The notes under the pieces are model-generated. The model was not told where the DNA came from and ran no database searches. It saw nothing but the letters and a program-made list of their open reading frames with translations. DNA of 27,063 nucleotides from Akkermansiaceae bacterium UBA1506 (GTDB lineage: Bacteria > Verrucomicrobiota > Verrucomicrobiia > Verrucomicrobiales > DEV007). This document shows, piece after piece, positions 7,293 through 15,399 of the stretch. The position numbers and the translations under genes were made by a program. Each line of letters starts with the position of its first letter. Positions within the stretch are counted from its first letter, which is position 1. The stretch is taken from the NCBI GenBank assembly GCA_002323995.1, contig DCQY01000135.1:2741-29803 (forward strand), in the 5' to 3' direction.

Positions 7293-8816
7293 ATGAAAAG
7301 ACACCTTAACCTTTTCTGTGCGGTGGCTGCCCTGACCGGCTTCCTCTCGTTCGGCCCGCAAGATATTCAAGCCGAGACCATTAAATATCCCGAACTTGAA
7401 GAGAAGCTTTCAATTGACCGTTCTCCCCTTAAAGCAGGCGGCGCAGCGCCATCAAGCTACGCCCCGGCTCTTGAAAACGTGATGCCTGCTGTTGTTACTA
7501 TTCTAGCTAACAAGTCCATTCAGCTTACCAACAGCAGCAACCCGATGCAGGAGGAGTTGTTTCGACGGATGTTCCCGAATTTGCCTGATAATTTTTTTGA
7601 GCGTTTTGAAGAGGAGCAGGGCGTTCCTGAGAGAAGCGAGGAAGGCCTTGGATCTGGCGTAGTCATTTCACCTGACGGCTACATCTTGACTAATGATCAC
7701 GTCGTTGGGGACGCCGATACGATCACCGTTTCCCTCTCAACTAGTAACAAAGAGTACGAAGCAACACTCGTAGGGGCTGATCCTCGCACGGACGTGGCAT
7801 TGATCAAAATTGACGCGGGAGATTTGAAAGCGATTACGATCGGCGATAGCTCGAAGCTTCGCATCGGCGACGTCGCCTTAGCGGTTGGAAACCCACTCGG
7901 ATTAGAGCAGACTGCTACCGTGGGGATTATCAGTGGTCTTGGACGAAACGAATTGAATATTACCAACGGGGGGTATGAAAATTTCATCCAGACAGATGCA
8001 GCCATTAATCGTGGGAACTCCGGCGGTGCTCTCGTTGACGCAAGTGGTCGACTCATTGGAATTAACACAGCGATACAGTCCGGCTTTTCTGGGGGCAACA
8101 TTGGGATCGGCTTCGCCATCCCTTCCAACATGGCGCTCAACATTGTGCAACGTCTCCTCGATGACGGCGGTGTGGTGAAGCGGGGATTCCTTGGAGTGTT
8201 CCTTCGCGAACTGGATGGCAACTACGCAAAAGCCCTCGGTCGAAAAGACGCGTCCGGTGTTCTTGTTACTGAGGTTGGTGCAGATACACCGGCAGAAGAT
8301 GCGGGGATAAAGCCCGGTGATCTTATTGTAGGTTACAATGGCAGGAAGGTTGAAGATATGCAGACTCTGCGTCTGGATATATCTAACACCAGTCCTGGGA
8401 AGGCCGTTGAGTTCGAGTTGATCCGCAACGGCAAAGAGCGTTCGCTTGACGTGGTGCTCGGTGATCTTGACTCCGATAATTCTTTGGCGGGGGTTCAAGG
8501 AAATAGGCCTAAGCCGGCTAAACCTGAAGAACTGGTCGAAGGGGTGCGCATCAAGGATCTGGACGAAGAAACTCGCACCGCCCTAAGCCTCGACGACAAT
8601 GTCCTCGGTGTGATTGTTGAGAGTGTGAAGGACAACGCCCCAGCCGCTGAGGCCGGACTACGTCCTGGGATGGTGATCACTCAGATTGATCAGAAGAATG
8701 TCAGCAATGTTTCTGAGGCTTACGACATTCTTGAGGACTTTGCTTCTGATGTGCTTCTTCTTCAGGTGTATGCGGCAGGTCGGCGGGATATCCTAGCCGT
8801 CCCCCTAACTGAATAG
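7293..8816 (+). CDS. periplasmic serine protease of the DegP/HtrA (Do) family
   Basis: A 507-aa envelope quality-control protease with an N-terminal signal (hydrophobic about residues 6-20, cleavage near IQA-ET at 27-29). The trypsin-like domain carries the full triad: H136 in TNDHVV, D167 in RTDVALIKI and S243 in NRGNSGGAL. Two PDZ domains follow at about 285-375 (GFLGVFLREL) and 410-500 (DDNVLGVIVESV), as in DegP/DegQ. A Q-linker-like segment with PMQEELFRRMFP lies between the signal and the catalytic core. The length is normal. The start ATG has no Shine-Dalgarno sequence. The gene is divergent from moeBR with 120 bp between them. Confidence 0.95.
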   Translation: MKRHLNLFCAVAALTGFLSFGPQDIQAETIKYPELEEKLSIDRSPLKAGGAAPSSYAPALENVMPAVVTILANKSIQLTNSSNPMQEELFRRMFPNLPDNFFERFEEEQGVPERSEEGLGSGVVISPDGYILTNDHVVGDADTITVSLSTSNKEYEATLVGADPRTDVALIKIDAGDLKAITIGDSSKLRIGDVALAVGNPLGLEQTATVGIISGLGRNELNITNGGYENFIQTDAAINRGNSGGALVDASGRLIGINTAIQSGFSGGNIGIGFAIPSNMALNIVQRLLDDGGVVKRGFLGVFLRELDGNYAKALGRKDASGVLVTEVGADTPAEDAGIKPGDLIVGYNGRKVEDMQTLRLDISNTSPGKAVEFELIRNGKERSLDVVLGDLDSDNSLAGVQGNRPKPAKPEELVEGVRIKDLDEETRTALSLDDNVLGVIVESVKDNAPAAEAGLRPGMVITQIDQKNVSNVSEAYDILEDFASDVLLLQVYAAGRRDILAVPLTE

Positions 8817-9217
8817 CCATGAAATCCAATTGTGTCGTTTGATTCCGACCACGATCCCGGAATCGACTGCTCCGGGGAGCTCTGCGTAGCACCTCCCTTC
8901 CTCAGGCGTTTTAGAAGGTTGCGTCACGGGCGCCTCATTGTCGGATCTCTGGGGGTATCGCCCGTCGGTTTTACTTTTTCGAGTCCGTAGTTTTTTGAGC
9001 TTTCCAAAAAGACTCTACTGCCGGACGAGCGGTTCAGTATCCTCTGGGGCGGGTCAATTTAAACTGGTTGGAGTCTGCCGGGGGTATTTGTATTGAGTGG
9101 GTAGAGATTAGGCTGGCAATGCCGATCCCTCAGGCTTGCGGGTAGCAATGAGAAGGATTTCCTCCGATTACGCTAGTCAAACTTGTCCTAAGATCTGAGG
9201 TGAGGGCAGTAGCTTTC
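8817..9217. other. 401-bp intergenic region between convergent genes, no gene recognised
   Basis: This lies between the 3' ends of htrA (plus) and the pyrophosphatase gene (minus). No coding region could be supported. It holds several small hairpins, for example GATTCCG (8841-8847) with CGGAATC (8858-8864), and a terminator-like structure at 8926-8965 listed separately. It is unusually long for the space between two convergent genes. Confidence 0.5.
8926..8977 (+). terminator. possible terminator of htrA
   Basis: ACGGGCG (8926-8932) pairs perfectly with CGCCCGT (8959-8965), followed by CGGTTTTACTTTTT. The 26-base loop is long for an intrinsic terminator, so this is tentative. Confidence 0.3.
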
Positions 9218-10933
9218 TTAGTCGCTCTCCGTCTCTGGCATTTCTGCGAGGATCGAGCTGATGTAAGGGAAGAGTTGTTTTTTGCGGCTGACGACGCCTT
9301 TCAGATTGAAGAGATGAGGGTCCTTCTTTGGATAGGAAATACGGCCGCGGATGTCGGCGCTCGCTTCGATCAAAAGAAGGCTGTCATTAAGCGTGATATC
9401 GGTCACCATGAGGCAGGCAAAGTCCAGACTACGTTCCGAAATAAGATTGCGAAGTTCTTCCTGGAGAGCGTCTCGGCATGGCCAAAAATAATCAAACCCA
9501 ATCTCCTCGACCTGAGAGATACTGAGTTTGTAACCGCTCTCCTCAAACTCTTTACGGTCAGATCCAACAGCCTGCTTGATATCACTTCCGCGAAGCACGG
9601 AGCCGGCAGCGAAAAAGAACTCCTTAAACTTATCAACATCGATACCTGCAATCTCACTGGCCCAGGCAAGAATTTCGGCGTCGAGTTCAGTCGTGGTTGG
9701 TGAGGTTAGATTGAGAGTGTCGGAAATGATTCCGGCACAGATGCACAAGGCAGTGCTCTTGACCGGTGAAAGTTTGTTAATGCGAAAAGAATTTCCAACA
9801 ATCGTACACGTTGAACCGACGGCAAGGTTGATGAACTGAACGGGTTCCTTAGTGATGAGATTCCCGCTGAGACGGTGATGGTCCATCACCTCGATGATTT
9901 CCGCTTCATCAGCCCCAGCGACAGCTTGCGAGAATTCGTTGTGATCGACGAGAACTAACTTGGGGCGGTCGGGGTTAACGAGGTCGGTTCTTGAGAAAAC
10001 GCCAATCAGTTCTTTGGTCTCTGGATCGCAAACGGGAAAGAGCGCCTGCTTGCGGAGCGACTTAATTTTTTCTTTAATTACTTGGAGGCGCACTTCCGGA
10101 TAAAAATCTACATAGTCGTCTGAAACAGCTCCTTGAATAGAGCGGGCGCCACGTATGAGTTGAGTAGTCGATGCGGTATCGTGATCAGTCACAATGATAG
10201 CCGTGTTAGCCGCTTTAGCGGCCGAGGTAATGGCTGCTGACGGGCTGAAGCCGCTCGTAATTACGAGGCAGCGCACACCGGCTTCCACCGCGTGGAGTTG
10301 AACACCAACCCGATCACCTGTGATTATGATAAGTTGCTCACTCGGATATCGTGCGATCCGCTCAGACATGACAGGCTCAGACGATCCGGCCACCATCATG
10401 AGATAGTCTTTCTCTTCATCGCAGTGTTCTGTCTCATTGACGAAGTCACCGCCGAGAATTCGACTGATGTTCCGCGTCGAAGCGTTGACAGTCCGTGCGT
10501 CTTCGCCCTGTCCTGTTTCCGGTATGAGTAAGGCGAGCAGATCCTGTAGCGCCACCATGCCGATTAGGTCACCACTCTCACCGGCGACGGGAAGGCTGCG
10601 ATAGTTTAACGCCGTCATTTGACGGTAGGCCTCGATCACGGTGTCGGTGATTTTGGCAATAGCCACGTCACTCCTGCAGATATCTTCGGCGCGTAGATAC
10701 ACATCGGGCATTAGTTTTGGGCGCCCAATCCCTGCCTGACCGAGAACCCATTCTGTGCGCTGGTTTGGAGGCCCGCAGCAGGCCGCTTCAGCGTCGGGAA
10801 TGCGGGTTTGCCTGAGGAGATCGGCGTAGGCAATTGCAGAGCAGATCGCGTCGGTATCGGGGTTTTTATGCCCGATTACCCAAGTGGGCCGATCCGCTTT
10901 GGGAGCGGACCCTCTATTGGATGGAGTAGTCAC
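9218..10933 (-). CDS. ppaC: manganese-dependent inorganic pyrophosphatase with CBS-DRTGG insert (family II)
   Basis: A cytoplasmic enzyme splitting pyrophosphate into two phosphates. Domains in order: DHH-type domain with GHKNPDTDAICSA (metal ligands H and D), a CBS half, a DRTGG domain, a second CBS half, then VDHNEFSQA and VMDHHRLSG, and a C-terminal DHHA2 domain ending with SRKKQLFPYI. Such CBS-containing forms bind adenine nucleotides, which inhibit or activate them. The open frame extends to a TTG at 11020. I chose the in-frame GTG at 10933 (571 aa) because the extra 29 residues are Cys-rich and resemble no family N-terminus. Neither start has a ribosome-binding site. It lies downstream of sulfatase B on the same strand. 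Confidence 0.93.
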   Translation of the reverse strand: MTTPSNRGSAPKADRPTWVIGHKNPDTDAICSAIAYADLLRQTRIPDAEAACCGPPNQRTEWVLGQAGIGRPKLMPDVYLRAEDICRSDVAIAKITDTVIEAYRQMTALNYRSLPVAGESGDLIGMVALQDLLALLIPETGQGEDARTVNASTRNISRILGGDFVNETEHCDEEKDYLMMVAGSSEPVMSERIARYPSEQLIIITGDRVGVQLHAVEAGVRCLVITSGFSPSAAITSAAKAANTAIIVTDHDTASTTQLIRGARSIQGAVSDDYVDFYPEVRLQVIKEKIKSLRKQALFPVCDPETKELIGVFSRTDLVNPDRPKLVLVDHNEFSQAVAGADEAEIIEVMDHHRLSGNLITKEPVQFINLAVGSTCTIVGNSFRINKLSPVKSTALCICAGIISDTLNLTSPTTTELDAEILAWASEIAGIDVDKFKEFFFAAGSVLRGSDIKQAVGSDRKEFEESGYKLSISQVEEIGFDYFWPCRDALQEELRNLISERSLDFACLMVTDITLNDSLLLIEASADIRGRISYPKKDPHLFNLKGVVSRKKQLFPYISSILAEMPETESD

Positions 10934-11029
10934 GTCGTAATGTTGACCAACTTGCCGTAGTTTCGACTGAAAAGTTGGCGCTTCGCGGAGGCTGATACAA
11001 CAATCGCAAAATCCGACCAATTCTGTGAA

Positions 11030-12406
11030 TTATCGGCTCGGTGCCACACTCGCTTCCCAATCCTCATGGGTGCGTTTCAGCATGGCGTGAGTTGCACTTT
11101 GTCGGGGCGTCATTTGCCTCTCAAGGAGATTGTCTTTTTCGTAGGGATCTTTATTCAGATTGAAAAGCCATTCCGAAACATGACCATCGTCATCCTTTCG
11201 AATCCATTTCCACTCTCCGTGCCGGGTGGCGCTCCAGATCCGGGGAGATCGCTTTGCTCGCCAGTGGAGAGTTCGATCAACCGTGGGTTCTCCCTTAAGG
11301 GCTAGGGTGAAGAGGTCTTCGCCATCGAGGTTTAGTTCGTTGGTCTCGGCTCCTGCCGCCTCGAGAAAGCTTTTAGTTAGGTCCATGAGACTGCCAACTT
11401 GATCAGAGGTGGAGCCTGGTGCGATTTTTGCTGGCCAGCGCACGAGAAGGGGCACGCGGATGCCGCCCTCAAAAAGCGTTCCCTTGTAATCTCGCCACGG
11501 GTTGTTGAGCCCTGGCTTCATCGCGCCGTGATCGCTGGTGAATACTATGATGGTATTGTGGGCGATCCCGATCGCTTCAATTTTTTCAAGAACCTCTCCA
11601 ACGGATTGATCGAGGCCCTCCATCATTTTGAGATAGGTCTCCCGCGTTCCCTTTGTCCAATCTTCGGCCGATGGCATCGTTCCATCATCGTCTTCAGGGC
11701 CCTGAAAAGGGAAATGCGGCGCTGCGTGCGGTAGGTAGAGAAAAAACGGGGTGTCTGGATCCTTGCGGCTTTCTTTGAGAAACTTGATAGCGTCCTGTGT
11801 AATAAGATTGGTCGTGTAGCCTTTGCGGTTGTTGAGAATCTCACGGTCCGAAAGATAAACATCAATATCGGACAGCTCCTCGTGTCGAAAGTAGTCAACA
11901 TTGCCGCCGAGAAAGCCGATGAACTTATCAAACCCTTGATCAAGTGGAGAGAATTTGTCCTCATATCCTAAGTGCCACTTGCCGAAGATCACGTTATGGT
12001 AACCGGCGTCTTTTAGTTTGGGCGCTAGAACTGAGTGTGAAGGCGGGAGGCCAAGGTCGCCAGCCTGAGCTAGTTGAACGGCGTCATCGTAGCGGCCCAC
12101 GTTGCCAGTGCCAATGGCGCATTCCATTCCGCCGACGCGCTGAGGGTAACGGCCGGTTAGAAAAGAAACTCGCGATGGCGTGCACTCTGGCCCCATAGCA
12201 TAGATATTCGTGAATTTTATACCCTCTTCGCCGATTCGGTCGATATTGGGTGTTTTGATGTCGGGAGCGCCAAAACTGGAGATGTCCGCATAGCCCATAT
12301 CGTCAGCGACGATAAAGATAATATTCGGCGGTTCGGCCAAGAGGAGAGAGGTTGTCAGCGGGCCGAAGCCGAGGAAGACGGAGGCGAGTAAAAGCCTTAG
12401 GGTCAT
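11030..12406 (-). CDS. sulfatase B: secreted family S1 sulfatase
   Basis: A 458-aa sulfatase resembling N-acetylgalactosamine-6-sulfatase/arylsulfatase A enzymes. The chosen ATG gives a clean signal peptide (MTLRLLLASVFLGF, cleavage near LLLA-EP at 21-25). The open frame continues 50 codons further upstream into the redoxin gene, but that part looks non-coding. Motifs: ADDMGYAD (D35, D36), core C75-T-P-S-R with LTGRYPQR, GKWHLG (142-147), PHAAPH (H231) and TSDHG (290-294). The C-terminal subdomain ends EDWEASVAPSR with no extra domain. It sits 46 bp after the redoxin gene and before the pyrophosphatase gene, a possible three-gene run. The substrate is not predictable from sequence alone. Confidence 0.93.
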   Translation of the reverse strand: MTLRLLLASVFLGFGPLTTSLLLAEPPNIIFIVADDMGYADISSFGAPDIKTPNIDRIGEEGIKFTNIYAMGPECTPSRVSFLTGRYPQRVGGMECAIGTGNVGRYDDAVQLAQAGDLGLPPSHSVLAPKLKDAGYHNVIFGKWHLGYEDKFSPLDQGFDKFIGFLGGNVDYFRHEELSDIDVYLSDREILNNRKGYTTNLITQDAIKFLKESRKDPDTPFFLYLPHAAPHFPFQGPEDDDGTMPSAEDWTKGTRETYLKMMEGLDQSVGEVLEKIEAIGIAHNTIIVFTSDHGAMKPGLNNPWRDYKGTLFEGGIRVPLLVRWPAKIAPGSTSDQVGSLMDLTKSFLEAAGAETNELNLDGEDLFTLALKGEPTVDRTLHWRAKRSPRIWSATRHGEWKWIRKDDDGHVSEWLFNLNKDPYEKDNLLERQMTPRQSATHAMLKRTHEDWEASVAPSR

Positions 12407-12452
12407 AACTGGGAAATGCCAGAGAGGCAAAGAATGTTTCGAACCAAACAAA

Positions 12453-13037
12453 TTAATCAAAATAGTCGGGAGATTCTCCAGGCTTCCACTTGATGTTGCA
12501 CCCACTGCTCGGATACCAAGGCTCAGGAGTAGGTTGGTTGGCGAGAAGGTTATCAACCGCTCCGCGAAGATCCTCTCCAGTCGGGGTGCCTCCGCGGCCG
12601 GGGCGTGTATCGTCGAATTGACCGGCGTAGGTCAATTGGCAGTTACCGTTAAATAGATAGAAATCAGGCGTGCAGGCTGCCGAGTATGATTTGGCGACCA
12701 TCTGTGATTCGTCGTAGAGATAAGGGAAATCCCAACCACTCGATTGGGCAAAACGGACCATGTTCTCGGGCGAATCGGCAGGGTAGTTTTCTACGTCATT
12801 GGAATTGATGGCGACAACCGCGACGCCTTTCTTGTCGCATTCTTTGGCAAATTTGCCCAATGCGTCTGCCAGATGGACGACAAAGGGGCAGTGGTTGCAG
12901 ACGAAGGCGATGATCAGGCCCTTTCGGCCGTTGGTGAGGACGGATAGGGTGGTGGAGATACCTGTGCCATCAGGTAGAGTAAAATCGGGCGCAGACTGCC
13001 CTGATTTGAGGTGAAAGGTTGAGGGAACTTCGGCCAT
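12453..13037 (-). CDS. thioredoxin-fold redoxin (AhpC/TSA-like family protein)
   Basis: A 194-aa protein with a peroxiredoxin/TlpA-like fold. LKSGQSAPDFTLPDGTG is the usual N-terminal block, followed by GLIIAFVCNHCPFVVH with a C47-N-H-C50 motif. VAINSNDVENYP and SYSAACTPDFYLF carry the cis-proline region, and ends with GCNIKWKPG. This subgroup of thioredoxin-family proteins is common in bacteria and poorly characterised. The CxxC suggests thiol-disulfide or peroxide reduction. No signal peptide is evident, so a cytoplasmic location is inferred. It is divergent from rplI and may lead a minus-strand transcript with sulfatase B and the pyrophosphatase gene. Confidence 0.85.
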   Translation of the reverse strand: MAEVPSTFHLKSGQSAPDFTLPDGTGISTTLSVLTNGRKGLIIAFVCNHCPFVVHLADALGKFAKECDKKGVAVVAINSNDVENYPADSPENMVRFAQSSGWDFPYLYDESQMVAKSYSAACTPDFYLFNGNCQLTYAGQFDDTRPGRGGTPTGEDLRGAVDNLLANQPTPEPWYPSSGCNIKWKPGESPDYFD

Positions 13038-13093
13038 GTCGGATAAGGAGTTAAAGAATTCTGATAAGGTTTACAAAACTTGAGCAGTCTGAG

Positions 13094-13122
13094 TTGACAA
13101 TCAAGGCGAAAGCGACTACCAG
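13094..13122 (+). promoter_or_regulatory. sigma-70-like promoter upstream of rplI
   Basis: A perfect -35 box TTGACA (13094-13099), a 17-base spacer, and TACCAG (13117-13122) as a weak -10. Transcription would start near 13129, giving a leader of about 60 nt before the rplI ATG at 13189. Confidence 0.5.
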
Positions 13123-13123
13123 T

Positions 13124-13158
13124 CCCGCCCTGTTTTTGAGGCGGTTTCCTAAGGCGGG
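13124..13158 (+). promoter_or_regulatory. competing hairpins in the rplI leader
   Basis: CCCGCC at 13124-13129 can pair with GGCGG at 13140-13144 or with GGCGGG at 13153-13158, giving two mutually exclusive stems just upstream of rplI. The predicted transcription start falls near the left arm, so part of the structure may lie outside the RNA. This could be a leader switch or only an inverted repeat. Confidence 0.3.
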
Positions 13159-13188
13159 AAACCCCAACCGACAAACACTTGGCTGGCT

Positions 13189-13677
13189 ATGGCAACTGTA
13201 GAAGTTATTTTAAAGGAAAAGATCGACGGACTCGGAGCGGAGGCGGATGTCGTTAAGGTAAAGCGTGGGTTCGCTCGAAACTTTCTCCTTCCGCAGGATC
13301 GTGCTTACGAAGCGACTCCTGCCAATCTCCGTCACGTCGAGCAGTTGAAAGCGGATCGCGCCAAGCGCGAAGCTGAAGAGCTAGCTGATGCAGAGAATGC
13401 TGCAACTAAGCTTAAAAAGCTTCGCCTTTCTATGGAACTCTCCATCGGTCAGGGGGGCAAAGCCTTCGGTTCGATTACTACTGCGGATATCGCCGATCTC
13501 ATCAACGAGAAAAGTAAGCTGGGTGTCGACCGCCACCAGCTCAAGCTCAACAAGCCAATTAAGTCCCTTGGCAGTTACGATATTCCCGTGAAACTCCATC
13601 CTGACGTGGAGGCATCCGTGACAGTGCGAGTCAAGGCGCCAGAGAGCGAAGGGTCCTCTGAAGAGGCTACTGACTAA
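13189..13677 (+). CDS. rplI: 50S ribosomal protein L9
   Basis: A 162-aa ribosomal protein that binds 23S rRNA near the L1 stalk. The N-terminal domain has the family blocks VILKEKIDGLGAEADVVKVK and GFARNFLLPQDRA. The long connecting helix rich in K, R, E and A (residues ~47-75) and a C-terminal domain with GKAFGSITTADIA follow. It ends in an acidic tail (ESEGSSEEATD), slightly longer than the E. coli protein of 149 aa. No Shine-Dalgarno motif precedes the ATG. The usual partners rpsF, ssb and rpsR are absent here, but dnaB follows, as in many genomes. Confidence 0.97.
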   Translation: MATVEVILKEKIDGLGAEADVVKVKRGFARNFLLPQDRAYEATPANLRHVEQLKADRAKREAEELADAENAATKLKKLRLSMELSIGQGGKAFGSITTADIADLINEKSKLGVDRHQLKLNKPIKSLGSYDIPVKLHPDVEASVTVRVKAPESEGSSEEATD

Positions 13678-13727
13678 GCCGTGGAACAAAAAAGAGCGAT
13701 TTTGAATCAAATCGCTTTGCGAAACTC

Positions 13728-13763
13728 GGGCGGGTTGCTTAGATAGCAGACCCGCCCTTTTTT
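13728..13763 (+). terminator. rho-independent terminator after rplI
   Basis: GGGCGGGT-TGCT (13728-13739) pairs with AGCA-ACCCGCCC (13745-13757, one bulged G at 13749) around a 5-base loop, and is followed by TTTTTT (13758-13763). It is a classical intrinsic terminator 50 bp after the rplI stop. An AGCGAT/ATCGCT hairpin (13695-13716) precedes it. It implies that dnaB has its own promoter or depends on read-through. Confidence 0.88.
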
Positions 13764-13828
13764 GTGTCCGGTCTCTATGATTGGAAATCGCTAGGGCGCC
13801 CGCTTCCCTTAACATCTAACCTACGCAA

Positions 13829-15331
13829 ATGCCTGATTTTCACGAATCTCCTTCACCCCCTTATTCGGGCCAAGAGTCCTCTGCGGTCTCCGAGTCCTCG
13901 TTTAAGAAAGGACCCGCTAATGAAGGGGGTAAAGGGGTGAAAGCAGGAAAGGGCTTCGGCAAGGCTGATTCAGCTCTGCGGTCGATGCCTTTGAATGCGG
14001 ATGCTGAGCGCGCCGCACTTAGTTGTATGCTCCTCGATCCCAGTGAGATCATTCCGAAAGCAATTGAGAAGATGTCGAACCAGTTCTTTTATGTTCCGGC
14101 CCACCGCATCATCTACGAGACGCTCCTTGATCTTTACAAGAATCGGCCCGGCGGGACAATGGACCTTGTTGTCCTGACAACAGAGCTTTCCAATAAAGAG
14201 CAGCTCGAAGCAGTGGGCGGTGCTGCAGCACTCGCAGAACTGCTTTCGGATGTGCCGACGACAGCGCTTTTCGAAGATTATGCTGGTTTCTTAAAGGAGA
14301 AGTTTGTCCTGCGTCGTGTCATCCAAGACTGCACGGAGTGTGTTACTGGGGCCTACGACGGTCCGGAAAATGTACCCGATTTCTTAGATACGGTTGAAAA
14401 GCGTGTCCTTAAAATCCGGAATGAGACGGAACAAGAAAAAGGGATCGAGGACATGAAGGTCCATGTACTCAGTGTGATCCAGCAAATTCAAGATGCCTAC
14501 GAAGGAAACGGTGAAGCTGGTGGGCTCATGACGGGGTTCGATGATATCGACAAAATGACCAACGGTCTTCACGGTGGCGAGATGATTGTCGTCGCGGCCC
14601 GCCCCTCGATGGGCAAGACTTCTTTCGTCATGAATATTGTCGAAAACATAGCGATCGACACTGAAAATCCAACGCCGGTGGCGGTTTTCTCTCTGGAAAT
14701 GAGCAGTCAGTCACTGGTGCAGCGCGTTCTCTGTTCTCGAGCTAAGGTTCCAATGCAGAAGCTTCGGGGTGGGTTTCTCGCGAAGTCTGATCTGCCCAAG
14801 TTGATGGATGCTGCTGGAAAGTTAGCCCAAGCTCCGATCTGGATCGATGATACACCGGGGATTACAATCAACGAGTTGCAGGCGAAAGCCCGCCGACTCC
14901 ATGCTGAGCACGGAATTCGCATGATTGCGATCGATTATCTTCAGCTATTGAAAGCACCTGATACCGCCGGTCGTGACGGTCGTGAAAAGGAGGTAGCTGA
15001 GATTTCGGGGGGGATCAAAAATATTGCCAAGGAGCTCAACATTCCAGTCATTGTGCTGGCTCAGCTGAACCGGAATCCTGATGGCCGTGGTGGCAAACCC
15101 CGCATGAGCGATCTTCGTGAGTCCGGAGCAATTGAGCAGGACGCTGACCTCGTTGGACTTTTGATGCGCCCTGAGGTCTATGCCGACGACGAAGAGGATC
15201 GTGAGAGTAAATTTGGGGAAGCGGAGTTTATCATTGCAAAGCAGCGTAATGGTCCGACGGGAGACGTGCCTTTGACTTTTCAGAAGGAATTCATGCGCTT
15301 CGAAACTCGGGCGCATAATGATGAGGATTAA
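13829..15331 (+). CDS. dnaB: replicative DNA helicase DnaB
   Basis: A 500-aa hexameric 5'-3' helicase that opens the replication fork. After a ~52-residue Ser/Gly/Lys-rich extension, the N-terminal DnaB domain starts at MPLNADAERAALSCML and includes the HRIIYETLLDLY helix. The RecA-like ATPase has MTGFDDIDKMTNGLHGGEM, Walker A (ARPSMGKTS, 257-265), SLEMSSQSLVQR, a Walker B-like MIAIDYLQLL and the SDLRESGAIEQDAD arginine-finger region. It ends with FIIAKQRNGPTGDVPLTF. No intein is present. It is downstream of rplI, separated by a strong terminator. Confidence 0.96.
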   Translation: MPDFHESPSPPYSGQESSAVSESSFKKGPANEGGKGVKAGKGFGKADSALRSMPLNADAERAALSCMLLDPSEIIPKAIEKMSNQFFYVPAHRIIYETLLDLYKNRPGGTMDLVVLTTELSNKEQLEAVGGAAALAELLSDVPTTALFEDYAGFLKEKFVLRRVIQDCTECVTGAYDGPENVPDFLDTVEKRVLKIRNETEQEKGIEDMKVHVLSVIQQIQDAYEGNGEAGGLMTGFDDIDKMTNGLHGGEMIVVAARPSMGKTSFVMNIVENIAIDTENPTPVAVFSLEMSSQSLVQRVLCSRAKVPMQKLRGGFLAKSDLPKLMDAAGKLAQAPIWIDDTPGITINELQAKARRLHAEHGIRMIAIDYLQLLKAPDTAGRDGREKEVAEISGGIKNIAKELNIPVIVLAQLNRNPDGRGGKPRMSDLRESGAIEQDADLVGLLMRPEVYADDEEDRESKFGEAEFIIAKQRNGPTGDVPLTFQKEFMRFETRAHNDED

Positions 15332-15399
15332 TCTCGCCCCACAATCCTGCTGGCGAAGAGCTAGACAGCCAATCCGGTAACTGCTAAACAGCATCCAGT

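Noticed and set aside
7902..8498. 198-codon open frame on the minus strand inside htrA
   Set aside because: It lies opposite a protease gene with an intact catalytic triad and PDZ domains; its product resembles nothing known.
10934..11020. TTG start adding 29 residues to the pyrophosphatase
   Set aside because: The added stretch is Cys-rich, unlike family N-termini, and TTG is a rare start. It cannot be fully excluded, since it would begin 10 bp after the sulfatase B stop.
12407..12556. Upstream extension of sulfatase B into the redoxin gene
   Set aside because: The extra 50 residues precede a clean signal peptide and overlap the redoxin coding sequence in another frame.
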